Origin: JBCCGG01 sp039029395
GTDB taxonomy: Bacteria; Pseudomonadota; Alphaproteobacteria; Kiloniellales; JAKSDN01
Direction: 5' to 3'
DNA length: 64,000 nt
NCBI GenBank assembly: GCA_039029395.1
Contig: JBCCGG010000003.1
Location: 163,891 to 227,890, forward strand
Positions 19,459 through 28,280 of this stretch are shown here, one piece after another. The first letter of the stretch is position 1, and each line of letters begins with the position of its first letter. Below the pieces are notes generated by a model. It searched no databases. It was not told the DNA's origin and saw only the letters and a list, made by a program, of their open reading frames with translations. Both the position numbers and the translations under genes were made by a program.

Positions 19459-20423
19459 AGCAACCGAAAGACACGGCCGATCGCCTGAGCGTCGGACTGG
19501 CCGACATCGAAACCGCCAAGGCGCGCATTGCCGGGCGCCTTAGGCGCACCCCGGTGATCAAGGCGGCGCCGAACCTGGCACCCATCACCGAAGGCGAGCT
19601 GTGGCTTAAGCTCGAGTGCCTGCAGGTGACCGGCTCCTTTAAGCCGCGCGGCGCCACCAACCGCCTGCTGACCCTAGACGACGCGGCGGTCCAGCGGGGC
19701 ATCATCACCGCCTCGGGCGGCAATCACGGCTTGGCGGTCGCCTATGTGGGCCGGCAGGCCGGTGTACCGGCGGTGATCTACTTGCCGGAAAGCACGCCCC
19801 AGGCCAAGGCCGACAAGATCGCGAGCTACGGCGCCGAGGTCCATATCCACGGCGCCGGCTGGGACGAGGCCAACGAAGCGGCGCTGGCCGAGGGGGAAGT
19901 GCGCGGCTTGACCTACCTGCATCCCTTTGCCGACCCGAATGTGATCGCCGGTCAGGGCACGCTTGGCTTGGAGATTCTGGAGGATCTGCCGGAGACCGAC
20001 CTCCTGATCGTTTCGATCGGCGGCGGCGGCTTGATGGCGGGCGTCTCGACGGCGGTCAAGGCGCTGAAACCCGGCGCCCGCGTGATCGGTGTGGAGCCGA
20101 CCGGCGCGCCGACGTTGTCGTCCAGCCTCTCGGCCGGCCAGCTTGTCTCCCTGCCGGCCATCGAAACCCGGGCCGGCACCCTGGCACCGCGCCGCAGCGC
20201 CGAAGTCAACCTGGCGCTCATCGCCGATCACGTGGATGAGATCGTGCTGGTCAGCGACCAAGAGATGACCGAAGCGGCCCGCTGGCTATGGCGCGAGCTG
20301 GGCGTCGCCGCCGAGCTGTCCGGTGCCGCGGCGGTTGCGGCATTGCAAAGCGGTCGTGTCACGGCAAAGCCAGGCGAGAAAGTCACTGCCATCATCTGTG
20401 GCGCGGGGACCGACGGGCTCTAG
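19455..20423 (+). CDS. PLP-dependent serine/threonine dehydratase-like enzyme
   Basis: Fold-type II PLP enzyme of the threonine ammonia-lyase group. It has 322 residues, so it has only the catalytic domain and no ACT regulatory domain. SFKPRGA contains the PLP lysine, SGGNHGLAVAY binds phosphate, and the glycine-rich loop SIGGGGLMAG lies near residue 190. ATG 19455 overlaps the ligA stop. Family members include catabolic threonine or serine dehydratases, serine racemases and hydroxyectoine-type dehydratases. The exact substrate cannot be told from sequence. Confidence 0.88.
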   Translation: MKQPKDTADRLSVGLADIETAKARIAGRLRRTPVIKAAPNLAPITEGELWLKLECLQVTGSFKPRGATNRLLTLDDAAVQRGIITASGGNHGLAVAYVGRQAGVPAVIYLPESTPQAKADKIASYGAEVHIHGAGWDEANEAALAEGEVRGLTYLHPFADPNVIAGQGTLGLEILEDLPETDLLIVSIGGGGLMAGVSTAVKALKPGARVIGVEPTGAPTLSSSLSAGQLVSLPAIETRAGTLAPRRSAEVNLALIADHVDEIVLVSDQEMTEAARWLWRELGVAAELSGAAAVAALQSGRVTAKPGEKVTAIICGAGTDGL

Positions 20424-20465
20424 GAAGCGGCGGCGCGAGCGACCGACAGACCCTAAGAATCGCCG

Positions 20466-21311
20466 CTAGGTAATCTCCAAATCCGGCAGGGATTTGACCA
20501 ATTCGTCGATCGCCTTCATCTGAGTCAGGTAGCCCTCGACCTGCTCTAGGGGGAGCGCGCTCGGCCCGTCGCATTTCGCGTTGTCCGGATCGGGGTGCGC
20601 CTCCAGGAAAAGTCCCGCGATCTTGATCGCCAGGCCCGCGCGGCCCAGCTCGGCGACCTGCCGGCGCCGTCCGCCGGACGCGGCGGAGCCGGAGTCGCGC
20701 ATCTGCAAGGCGTGGGTGACATCGAAGATGATCGGCGCGTCGCCGCTAACCTCCTTCATGACCCGAAAGCCCAGCATATCGACGACCAGGTTGTCGTAGC
20801 CGAAACTGGATCCCCGTTCGCACAACATGGCCTTGTCGTTGCCGCACTCGTGAATCTTCTCGACCAGATGCCGAACCTGCGGCGGGCTCATGAACTGGGG
20901 CTTCTTCACGTTGACGACAGCGTCGGTTCGGGCGATGGCGGAGATCAAATCCGTTTGGCGGGCGAGAAAGGCCGGTACCTGGAGGACGTCGCAGACCTCC
21001 GAAACCGGCGCCGCTTGCGACGGCTCGTGGACGTCGGTCAGCACCGGCACATCGAACGCCGATTTCACATCTTGAAGAATGCGCAAGCCTTCCTCGAGAC
21101 CCGGCCCGCGAAACGAGTGAACCGAAGACCTGTTGGCCTTGTCGTAAGAAGCCTTGAAGATATAGGGCATGGCTAGCTTGCCGGTGGCTCGAACGAAGTG
21201 CTCGGCCACCCGGAGCGCCATATCCCGCGATTCGATGACGTTCAAGCCGGCGATGAGTGTCATCGGCTCGCCGTTGCCGACCGCCTTGCCGTTAATCTGA
21301 ACGATGCTCAA
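20466..21311 (-). CDS. kdsA: KdsA, 3-deoxy-D-manno-octulosonate 8-phosphate synthase
   Basis: Condenses arabinose 5-phosphate and PEP into KDO 8-phosphate for LPS inner core. It has 281 residues. GLNVIESRD near residue 23, the FKASYDKANRSS block, VPVLTDVHE, KKPQFMSP, CERGSSFGYDNLVVDM and CDGPSALPL are diagnostic. The Asn in GLNVIESRD, where metal-dependent enzymes have Cys, suggests the metal-independent class. The start codon appears to be TTG. It lies convergent to the dehydratase gene and 23 bases after the coiled-coil/Sel1 gene in the same orientation. Confidence 0.96.
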   Translation of the reverse strand: MSIVQINGKAVGNGEPMTLIAGLNVIESRDMALRVAEHFVRATGKLAMPYIFKASYDKANRSSVHSFRGPGLEEGLRILQDVKSAFDVPVLTDVHEPSQAAPVSEVCDVLQVPAFLARQTDLISAIARTDAVVNVKKPQFMSPPQVRHLVEKIHECGNDKAMLCERGSSFGYDNLVVDMLGFRVMKEVSGDAPIIFDVTHALQMRDSGSAASGGRRRQVAELGRAGLAIKIAGLFLEAHPDPDNAKCDGPSALPLEQVEGYLTQMKAIDELVKSLPDLEIT

Positions 21312-21334
21312 TGCGCTGATTCCACGGGCGGCGC

Positions 21335-22195
21335 CTACTGTCCCAACACGGCTTCGGCTTGGGCCAACTGCTCGGGGTTCATTTCCTTGGAGACCCGGTC
21401 GAGCAGCCCTTTGGCGTAGATGTAGCCGCGCTCGTCCGAGCGCTTCAGCCAGACGTAGGCTTGCACCATATCCCGATTGACCCCGGCGCCGTCCCGATAG
21501 AGCGCACCGACGTAAAACTGGGCGCGCGCAACGCCCTGTTCGGCGAGCGGCGCCCAGGTATCGAATGCGGTCTTGAAGTCTTTCGCCTGATAGGCCCTGA
21601 GTCCCTCTTCCACGGCGGCTTCGATGGCCGCGTTGTTCGGAACTTCGGCCACGGTTTCGACGCTTTCGCTCGACGCCGCGGCGCTTTGATCGGCTTGCGT
21701 GGCGGCGGCCGCCTCGGCTTCGGCTCGGGATTGCGCCTGGGCGAGCTGCTGCTTGAGCGACTCAGCCTCTACCAAGGCGGCTTCCAGCGCCGTGCCCTGC
21801 GCCTTGAGCTCGGCGCGCAGGCGCTCAAGGTCGCCAGCCATACTATCCCGCTGGGCGGTTGCCGTGGCCAGGTCGCTGACCAGAGTGCTCGAGTCCGGCT
21901 CGGCGGCCGCTTCGGCCTGGGCGGCGCGCAAATCTTCGAGCTCGCCCAGCATTTGGTCGCGCTCATTGGCCGCGGTCTCCAGCTGGGCTGCCAGATCGTC
22001 CCGTTCGGCGCCGAGCGCGGTTAGCTCCGTCCGGTGTTCTTCGGCGGCTTGTTCGGCGACCCGGTCGATCGTGACGACCGCCAGGGGCGCCGGCTCGTCT
22101 CGGGGCATTTGGCGTGCGACGGCGAACCCCAGGGCGCCCACGACCAGCAGTGCCGCGACGCTGATCACGATGACTTTCGGGTCCAGCTTGCTCAT
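21335..22195 (-). CDS. Membrane-anchored coiled-coil protein with Sel1/TPR-like C-terminus
   Basis: A 286-residue protein of unknown exact role. One transmembrane helix (residues about 8-28) is followed by a long Ala/Glu/Gln-rich coiled coil (about 45-165), a short linker, and a C-terminal helical-repeat region. The repeat region has AYQAKDFKTAFDTWAPLAEQGVARAQFYVGALYRDGAGV and YVWLKRSDERG, which is the Sel1-type pattern. ATG 22195 has a GAGGTG ribosome site and starts two bases after the upstream aminopeptidase stop, so the two are probably co-translated. Sel1 proteins often scaffold periplasmic or envelope complexes, but no specific partner is visible. Confidence 0.85.
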   Translation of the reverse strand: MSKLDPKVIVISVAALLVVGALGFAVARQMPRDEPAPLAVVTIDRVAEQAAEEHRTELTALGAERDDLAAQLETAANERDQMLGELEDLRAAQAEAAAEPDSSTLVSDLATATAQRDSMAGDLERLRAELKAQGTALEAALVEAESLKQQLAQAQSRAEAEAAAATQADQSAAASSESVETVAEVPNNAAIEAAVEEGLRAYQAKDFKTAFDTWAPLAEQGVARAQFYVGALYRDGAGVNRDMVQAYVWLKRSDERGYIYAKGLLDRVSKEMNPEQLAQAEAVLGQ

Positions 22196-22197
22196 GG

Positions 22198-24228
22198 TCA
22201 CCTCGTGGCCGGCTGGCCGATTGGACGGGTTGCCCCATCGAGCCAGGACCCGGTCGCCGCGTCGACCAAGGGCGCGAGGCGCTCGCGCACCCTGGCATGA
22301 TAGTCGTCGAGCCAGGCGAGCTCGTCCGGCCGCATCAGCGCCGGCTCGACCAACGCCAGATCAATCGGCGCCAGGGTCAGGGTCTCGAACGCCAACATCT
22401 CCCTCTCGTCGCCGTCCTGAACCGGACTCTCGATCACCGCAACCAGGTTCTCGATTCGGATGCCATAAGCCCCTGTCTTGTAGTAGCCGGGCTCGTTGGA
22501 GACGATCATGCCGGGCTCGAGCGGTACCCGGTTCGGCATCTTGGAGACTCGCTGGGGGCCTTCGTGAACACCCAGGTAGCTGCCGACGCCGTGGCCGGTG
22601 CCGTGATCGTAGTCGAGACCCGCCTGCCACAGGGCGGCGCGCGCCAGGATGTCCAGCTGGCTGCCCGAGGTGCCGTGGGGAAAGCGCGCCGTGGCGACGG
22701 CGATGTGGCCCTTGAGCACCCGCGTGAAGCGGTCGCGCATCTCGTCGCTGGGCTGACCCACCGCGATTGTGCGCGTCACGTCGGTCGTGCCGTCCAGATA
22801 CTGGGCGCCTGAATCCACCAGCAGCAGGTCGCCATCGCCCAAATGACGCTCGGTTTCCGGGCTCGCCCGGTAATGAACGATCGCGCCGTTCGCGCCGGCA
22901 CCGGAAATGGTCTCGAAGGATAACCCGCGAAATTGCTCGTTCTTGGCGCGAAAGCCGGCCAGCTTTTCGGCCGCCTCGAGCTCGCCCAAGCCGCCGTTGC
23001 TAAGACGCCGGGGCGCCTCCTCGGCAATCCAGGCGAGAAAGCCGGTGAGCGCGGCCCCGTCGCGCCGATGGGCCTGGCGGGTACCTTCCAGCTCGACCGG
23101 GTTTTTGCGCGCCTTGGGCAGTTGGCAGGGATCTGAGGCTTTCACCGGCGTGCCGCCGGCCGCGCGCACCCGCTGGGCGACCCAGGCGGGTGCGCTTGCC
23201 GGGTCGACCAGAATGCGCTTACCGACGGCAACCAGCTCGTCCAGGCGTGGCCCGATCTCTTCGGGCGCACGCACGGTAACCCCGTTGCCCAGATGCCGCT
23301 CCAGGTCGCTCGTCAGCTTGCGCCTATCGATGAACCAATCGAGCGTGCCGTCATCCTGCAGCAGCGCAAAGGAGAGCGCGAGCGGCGTGCAGCCGACGTC
23401 CCCGCCACGCACGTCGAGCAACCACATGATCGAATCCGGCAAGCTGAGCAAGGCGCTGTCGGCGCCGGCCGCCTTCAGTCGCTCGGCCACCTCAAGACGC
23501 TTCTCGCCCGGCGCCCGCCCGCTGTAGGCCTCCGGGTGAGGCACCACCGGGGCGATCGGCGCGGCCGGCTGGTCCGACCAGATCTCATCGATCAGATTGA
23601 CCGGGCAGGCAACCAGCGTAGCGCCAACCGCCGCCAGAGCCCGTTCCAGAACCGCAACCTGATCCTCGGTGTGTAGCCAGGGGTCATAGCCCAGCTTGGC
23701 GCCGTCGTCGAGCTGGCCGGCAGCCCATTTTGACGGCGGCTCGTCGATCAGGTGGCGCACCTCGAAAAGCGCGCCGTCCACTTGATCGGCCGCCTGGAGC
23801 GTGTAACGCCCATCCACGAAGAGCGCGGCCTTGTCGCGCAGCACCACGGCGCTGCCCATGGAGCCGGTGAAGCCGGTCAACCAAGCCAGGCGCTCGGCGC
23901 GGGTTGCCCGGTACTCGCCTTGATGCTCGTCGGCGTGGGGCACCAGAACGCCGGCCAGGCCCTGGGCCGCCAAGCGATCCCGCAAACCTGCCAGTCGGGC
24001 GCCATAATCGGCCCGGGCGGTCGTTTGGGTCGCCGCAAGCGCAGCCATGAAGGCGCCAAGCTCGGCCTTCAGCCGCTCGGACGGCTCGGCGACCACCAAG
24101 GCCATCCAGGCTTCGGAGTCGGGGCCTAGGGGCGCCGCCAATACGCCGGCCACCAATTCCTTCAGGGTGTCCACCTGATAGGCGCTGCCCGCTTCGCCCA
24201 GCAACCGGCTCAGTTCGTCATTCGACAC
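22198..24228 (-). CDS. Xaa-Pro aminopeptidase, M24B family (PepP-like)
   Basis: Cytosolic metallopeptidase that removes N-terminal residues before proline. It has 676 residues, longer than E. coli PepP (about 440) and like the three-domain M24B type. An extra N-terminal segment precedes two creatinase-N-like domains and the pita-bread domain. All five dinuclear metal ligands can be seen: Asp472 and Asp483 (VDSGAQYLDGTTDVTRT), His546 (GTGHGVG), Glu579 (SNEPGYY) and Glu593 (IRIENL). The start is GTG with AGGT eight bases before it. It heads a minus-strand run with the Sel1 protein and kdsA. Confidence 0.94.
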   Translation of the reverse strand: MSNDELSRLLGEAGSAYQVDTLKELVAGVLAAPLGPDSEAWMALVVAEPSERLKAELGAFMAALAATQTTARADYGARLAGLRDRLAAQGLAGVLVPHADEHQGEYRATRAERLAWLTGFTGSMGSAVVLRDKAALFVDGRYTLQAADQVDGALFEVRHLIDEPPSKWAAGQLDDGAKLGYDPWLHTEDQVAVLERALAAVGATLVACPVNLIDEIWSDQPAAPIAPVVPHPEAYSGRAPGEKRLEVAERLKAAGADSALLSLPDSIMWLLDVRGGDVGCTPLALSFALLQDDGTLDWFIDRRKLTSDLERHLGNGVTVRAPEEIGPRLDELVAVGKRILVDPASAPAWVAQRVRAAGGTPVKASDPCQLPKARKNPVELEGTRQAHRRDGAALTGFLAWIAEEAPRRLSNGGLGELEAAEKLAGFRAKNEQFRGLSFETISGAGANGAIVHYRASPETERHLGDGDLLLVDSGAQYLDGTTDVTRTIAVGQPSDEMRDRFTRVLKGHIAVATARFPHGTSGSQLDILARAALWQAGLDYDHGTGHGVGSYLGVHEGPQRVSKMPNRVPLEPGMIVSNEPGYYKTGAYGIRIENLVAVIESPVQDGDEREMLAFETLTLAPIDLALVEPALMRPDELAWLDDYHARVRERLAPLVDAATGSWLDGATRPIGQPATR

Positions 24229-24428
24229 GCGAAACTACCTTGAGAATGCTGCCTCGGCCATCAAACCTCGGCACCGGAAAGCTAAGCTCAGGCGGCCCGC
24301 ATGACAAGGGTGAGAGGGCACATTTTGGCGGATTTCGGCGCTTGGAAAGCCATGCGGGCGACGCAATGCTGCACCGCAATATGACCGTTCGCCCGGCCAG
24401 CTGCCAAGGCCTATCTCAAAGGCCGTGA

Positions 24429-24455
24429 ACCGTTGCGCCAGGACTGGTGAACGGT
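24429..24455. other. Dyad upstream of the DUF1127 gene
   Basis: ACCGTT (24429-24434) and AACGGT (24450-24455) form an inverted repeat. The interior CGCCAG/CTGGTG can extend the stem. It lies 35 bases before the DUF1127 start in the 262-base divergent gap. A TTGACA hexamer follows at 24462-24467, but no matching -10 is positioned usefully. It may be an operator or a 5'-UTR hairpin. Nothing else distinctive was seen in the gap. Confidence 0.35.
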
Positions 24456-24490
24456 AGGACTTTGACAAACTTTTCAATGGAGTAGGACAT

Positions 24491-24955
24491 ATGGCGCGGT
24501 TAACGGATCAAGAACTGAATGTGATCCAGGAGTCGCGGGTCAGCTTCCTGTTCGGAGTGGTCGAGGCGAAGACTCGCCCGGCGGCGCCGGCCCCGAGCCA
24601 GGCCCCGAAGCCTGTAACCCTGGGCCTCGTTGCGACGCTGATGTTTCGGCCGATCACGGACGCAATCAAGCGGCGCCGCACAGCCGCCGAGCTAAAGCGT
24701 TTGCCGGCGCACATGCTGGCTGACATCGGCATCATCCCGGGCGACATCGACCGGGTGATCGCGCGTGCGGCGGCGGACAAGCGCGCCCCTGCGGCCGGCC
24801 CGCAGACGGTCGGCGAGGCGTTTTCGCTGTGGCGACAGCAGCGCACGGCCGTTCGCGAGCTGGAATCGCTCGACGACCGGGCGCTGATGGACATCGGCGT
24901 GGCCCGGAGCGAGATTCCCCAGGTGGTCAGCAAGGCTCTGGCCCGGGCCGCCTAA
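24491..24955 (+). CDS. Tandem DUF1127 (YjiS-like) protein
   Basis: A 154-residue protein with two copies of the DUF1127 signature. One is RRRTAAELKRLPAHMLADIGI at about residues 60-82, followed by DIDRVI. The other is RELESLDDRALMDIGV at about 119-134, followed by SEIPQVV. Most DUF1127 proteins have 45-100 residues and a single copy. A Pro/Ala-rich stretch near residues 29-42 precedes them. ATG 24491 has GGAG eight bases before it. The stop overlaps the prmA stop on the other strand (CTAA). DUF1127 members have been linked to small-RNA turnover and to phosphate and carbon metabolism in alphaproteobacteria. The role here is unknown. Confidence 0.85.
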   Translation: MARLTDQELNVIQESRVSFLFGVVEAKTRPAAPAPSQAPKPVTLGLVATLMFRPITDAIKRRRTAAELKRLPAHMLADIGIIPGDIDRVIARAAADKRAPAAGPQTVGEAFSLWRQQRTAVRELESLDDRALMDIGVARSEIPQVVSKALARAA

Positions 24956-25824
24956 CGCCCGACCATTAGGGTCACCCAACCGCCCAGACGGACTCGGCCG
25001 AGCAGTGGCAATCCCTGCAGCCTGTAGTGGGCCAGCAGGCTGCGCTCCTGCTCGGCCAAGAGTCCTGACAGCACAACGGCACCCGGCCGTGTCACGTGGC
25101 GGGCCAGGTCCCGGGCCATGGCGGTCAGCGGCTCGGCCAGAATGTTGGCGACGATCAGGTCGAAAGGCGCGCGACGGGTCACCGCCAAGCACTTGAAGCC
25201 GTCGCTTTCGACCGTTGCGACGCGCCCGGCCACGCCGTTGATCCGCGCGTTCTCGCGGGCCACTGGAACGGCCAGGGGATCGTTGTCCGTGGCCAGCACC
25301 GAGACCGGCCAAAGCTTGGCCATGGCAATCGCCAAGACCCCGGAGCCGCAGCCCAAATCGAGCGGCCTTTGGGGCTGCCGGCGGCGCGCCAGGCGCTCCA
25401 ACATCAAGAGACAGCCGCGGGTGCTCTCGTGGCGCCCGGTTCCGAAGGCGGCCCCGGCGTCGACTAGGATCGGGATGCTGGCGCCAGGCGGCGGACCGCT
25501 TACGTGGGAGCCGTGGAGATAGAAGCGCCCAGCCCGGATCGGCGGCAGGGCGCACTGGCTCTCGGCGACCCAGTCGCGCGGCGTTACCTCTTCAAGCTTG
25601 AAATCCGGCGCGCTGATCCCGGCCGCGTGAGCGGCGGACTCGACCAACGCGGCAAGGGCTTCCGGCTCCGGCCGCGCCTCTAGGTGAAGCGCCAGGGGCA
25701 CCGGTCCGTCTTCCACATGGTCGGACACCAAGGCGCCGTCCAAGACCTCCAAAGCAATCTCGAAGAGCGCAACCGCCTCGCGCGGAACCTCAAGGCTGAG
25801 GCGCCAGGTGGAAGCCTCCGCCAA
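24952..25824 (-). CDS. prmA: PrmA, ribosomal protein L11 methyltransferase
   Basis: SAM-dependent methyltransferase that trimethylates ribosomal protein L11. It has 290 residues, the family length. DAGAAFGTGRHESTRGCL precedes the SAM motif I LDLGCGSGVLAIAMAK, then ATDNDPLAV, and motif IV LIVANILAEPL. The apparent start is TTG at 25824, four bases after the helicase stop, with family similarity beginning immediately (WRLSLEVP). This suggests coupling to the helicase gene. It converges on the DUF1127 gene with overlapping stops. Confidence 0.95.
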   Translation of the reverse strand: MAEASTWRLSLEVPREAVALFEIALEVLDGALVSDHVEDGPVPLALHLEARPEPEALAALVESAAHAAGISAPDFKLEEVTPRDWVAESQCALPPIRAGRFYLHGSHVSGPPPGASIPILVDAGAAFGTGRHESTRGCLLMLERLARRRQPQRPLDLGCGSGVLAIAMAKLWPVSVLATDNDPLAVPVARENARINGVAGRVATVESDGFKCLAVTRRAPFDLIVANILAEPLTAMARDLARHVTRPGAVVLSGLLAEQERSLLAHYRLQGLPLLGRVRLGGWVTLMVGR

Positions 25825-25828
25825 GGGT

Positions 25829-28120
25829 TTAGCCGGCCTGGTCTTCGGGCACCACGAAGCTCGCCATGACCTTCTTCTCGCCGGCCTTGTCGAAGGCGAT
25901 GGTCAGGCGTTCGCCCTCCACCAAGCGCACGGTGCCGTAGCCGAACTTGCGATGAAACACCCGGCTGCCCGTCTCATACCCATCGGACCCCTGAGCGCTC
26001 ACCTGGCTCGGCATAACATCGATGAAGCGACTGCTCTGCCCGGCCCGCTCGCGCGCGCGTGCCATGCCCGGGGTGACGCGGCGCTGGCCCCAATCGGCGA
26101 AGCTATCCTGAAAGCCGCCGCCGACCGCGCCGTAGAGACCGGGATCGCTCTCTCGCTCGATCTGATCCTCCGGCAATTCGTCGATGAAGCGCGAGGGCAC
26201 GGCGACGCTCCATGAGCCGTGCAGGCGCCGGTTCGCGGCAAAGGAGATGATCGCCCGCTGGCGCGCCCGGGTCAGGCCGACGTGGGCCAGACGGCGCTCC
26301 TCTTCAAGTCCGCGCAGGCCGCCGTCGTCCATCGCCCGCTGGTTGGGGAAGAGCCCCTCCTCCCAGCCAGGCAGGAACACGGTCTCGAACTCCAAGCCCT
26401 TGGCGGCGTGCAGGGTCATGAGGTTGATTTGGTCCTGAGAACTTTCGGTCATGGTGTCCATCACCAGACTGACGTGCTCCAGAAAGCCGGCCAGGTTCTC
26501 GAAGTCCTCGAGCGCTGAGATCAGCTCTTTCAGGTTCTCCAAACGCCCCGGCGCGTCGGCCGACTTGTCGTTCATCCACATCTGGGTATAGCCCGATTCC
26601 TCCAGCACGATCTGCGCCAGCTCGGCATGGTGGGTGTTGGGCTCGAGCGCCCGCCAGCGGTCGAGCGCGGCCAAGAGATCGGCAAGCGCCCGGCGCGCGG
26701 CAGGGCGTAGCTCGTCGCTCTCGGCGACCTCGCGGGCGGCCTGTAGGAGCGGAATGCGCCGGGCCCGGGAGTGGCCGTGCAGCACGCGCAGCGTGGCGTC
26801 GCCGAGGCCACGCTTGGGCTTGTTGACAATGCGCTCGAAAGCCAAGCTGTCGTCGGGCTGATGGAGCACCCTGAGATAGGCGAGCGCGTCGCGGATCTCC
26901 ATGCGCTCGTAGAAGCCGGCGCCGCCGACCACCCGGTAGGGCAGGCCGAGCGTAATGAACCGCTCCTCAAACTCTCGGGTCTGGGCGCCGGTACGCACCA
27001 AGATCGCGATTTGGGCCAGCGCGTGGCCCTTGCGCTGCAGATCCTCGATCTCCTCGCCGACAAAGCGCGCCTCGGCCTCGCCGTCCCACAGGCCGCGCAG
27101 GCGCACCGCTTCGCCTTCCTCGGCGGCGGTCCACAGAGTCTTGCCGAGCCGGCCGCTGTTCTTCGCAATCAAGCCCGAGGCGACCGCCAGGATGCGCCCG
27201 GTCGAGCGGTAGTTGCGCTCCAGACGAATCACTCGGGCGCCCGCCATGTCCTGCTCGAAGCGCAGGATGTTGCCGACCTCGGCGCCGCGCCAGCCGTAGA
27301 TCGACTGGTCGTCGTCGCCCACGCAGCAAAGGTTGTTGTGGCCTTGGGCGAGCAGCCGCAACCAGAGGTACTGGGCCACGTTGGTATCCTGGTACTCGTC
27401 GACCAGAATGTAGCGAAAGCGCCGGTGCGCTTTGGCCAGAACGTCGGGATGCTCTTGCAGCAGGGTGAGCGAATGGAGCAGCAGGTCGCCGAAATCGCAG
27501 GCATTCAGGGTCAGCAAGCGCTCCTGATAGGCGGTGTAGAGCTGCACCGCGCGGCCGCCGGCGAGGTCGCCGGCTTCGCCCGCCTTGACCTTCTCCGGCG
27601 TCAGCGCCCGGTCCTTCCAGCGCTGGATCACCGCCAGGATCATGCGCGCCGGCCATTTCTTGTCGTCGATCCGCTCGGCCTCGAGGATTTGTTTCTGGAG
27701 GCGCAGCTGATCGTCGGTGTCGAGGATCGTAAAGTTAGGCTTAAGGCCGACCCGCTCGGCCTCCTCGCGCACCAGGCGGGCGGCCAGCGCATGAAAGGTG
27801 CCGAGCCACCAGCCCTCGACCGAGCGCCCGAGCAGGCCGGCGACCCGCTCTTTCATCTCGCGCGCCGCCTTGTTGGTGAAGGTCACCGCGAGCAGCTGGC
27901 CGGGCATGGCCTTGCCGGTCATCAGGAGGTGGGCCAAGCGGGTCGTCAGCACCCGGGTCTTGCCCGTGCCCGCCCCGGCCAACACCAGGACCGGCCCATC
28001 GAGCGCCTGCACGGCCTCGCGCTGAGACTCGTTGAGCGCGGCCAGGTAGGGATAGCGCAGCTCGTCGCCGTGTTCTTCGGGGCGCGCCTCGGGCGCCGGG
28101 ATGGTCTGGGGCTCTGCCAT
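25829..28120 (-). CDS. uvrD: UvrD/PcrA-type superfamily 1 DNA helicase
   Basis: 3'-5' helicase for nucleotide excision and mismatch repair and for removing protein roadblocks. ATG 28120 has AGGA five bases before it; the 23-residue upstream extension is not conserved. It has 763 residues. The Q-motif LNESQREAVQ, Walker A LAGAGTGKT, motif Ia VTFTNKAAREM, motif II VDEYQDTN, motif III VGDDDQSIYGWRGA, motif IV LERNYRS and motif V MTLHAAKGLEFE are in order. The last 50 residues (HRKFGYGTVRLVEGERLTIAF) match the PcrA/UvrD C-terminal Tudor domain that contacts RNA polymerase. A PcrA name would be equally fair. Confidence 0.95.
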   Translation of the reverse strand: MAEPQTIPAPEARPEEHGDELRYPYLAALNESQREAVQALDGPVLVLAGAGTGKTRVLTTRLAHLLMTGKAMPGQLLAVTFTNKAAREMKERVAGLLGRSVEGWWLGTFHALAARLVREEAERVGLKPNFTILDTDDQLRLQKQILEAERIDDKKWPARMILAVIQRWKDRALTPEKVKAGEAGDLAGGRAVQLYTAYQERLLTLNACDFGDLLLHSLTLLQEHPDVLAKAHRRFRYILVDEYQDTNVAQYLWLRLLAQGHNNLCCVGDDDQSIYGWRGAEVGNILRFEQDMAGARVIRLERNYRSTGRILAVASGLIAKNSGRLGKTLWTAAEEGEAVRLRGLWDGEAEARFVGEEIEDLQRKGHALAQIAILVRTGAQTREFEERFITLGLPYRVVGGAGFYERMEIRDALAYLRVLHQPDDSLAFERIVNKPKRGLGDATLRVLHGHSRARRIPLLQAAREVAESDELRPAARRALADLLAALDRWRALEPNTHHAELAQIVLEESGYTQMWMNDKSADAPGRLENLKELISALEDFENLAGFLEHVSLVMDTMTESSQDQINLMTLHAAKGLEFETVFLPGWEEGLFPNQRAMDDGGLRGLEEERRLAHVGLTRARQRAIISFAANRRLHGSWSVAVPSRFIDELPEDQIERESDPGLYGAVGGGFQDSFADWGQRRVTPGMARARERAGQSSRFIDVMPSQVSAQGSDGYETGSRVFHRKFGYGTVRLVEGERLTIAFDKAGEKKVMASFVVPEDQAG

Positions 28121-28191
28121 GGATCCTATATAGCGCAGCCGAGCCGATTCGAAGAGCGATAAGTGGGACGGCCGTGTGCACAGTGACAATC

Positions 28192-28207
28192 AGGTTAGCC
28201 CTAACCT
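28192..28207. other. 16-base palindrome in the helicase/deacylase divergent gap
   Basis: AGGTTA-GCCC-TAACCT is a dyad with six perfect base pairs per arm, centred in the 160-base gap between the divergent helicase (starts 28120) and the deacylase (starts 28281). It does not match the alphaproteobacterial LexA box. A regulator-binding site is possible but not shown. Confidence 0.35.
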
Positions 28208-28280
28208 AAGACTTGACGGGGTGACTCTCCGGGGCACCAATTGGTCACTCTGAGACACGGCTATTCGAAAGGCTCCACCA

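Noticed and set aside
24462..24490. TTGACA as -35 of the DUF1127 gene
   Set aside because: With any 16-18 base spacer the -10 would lie across the start codon and has no TATAAT likeness.
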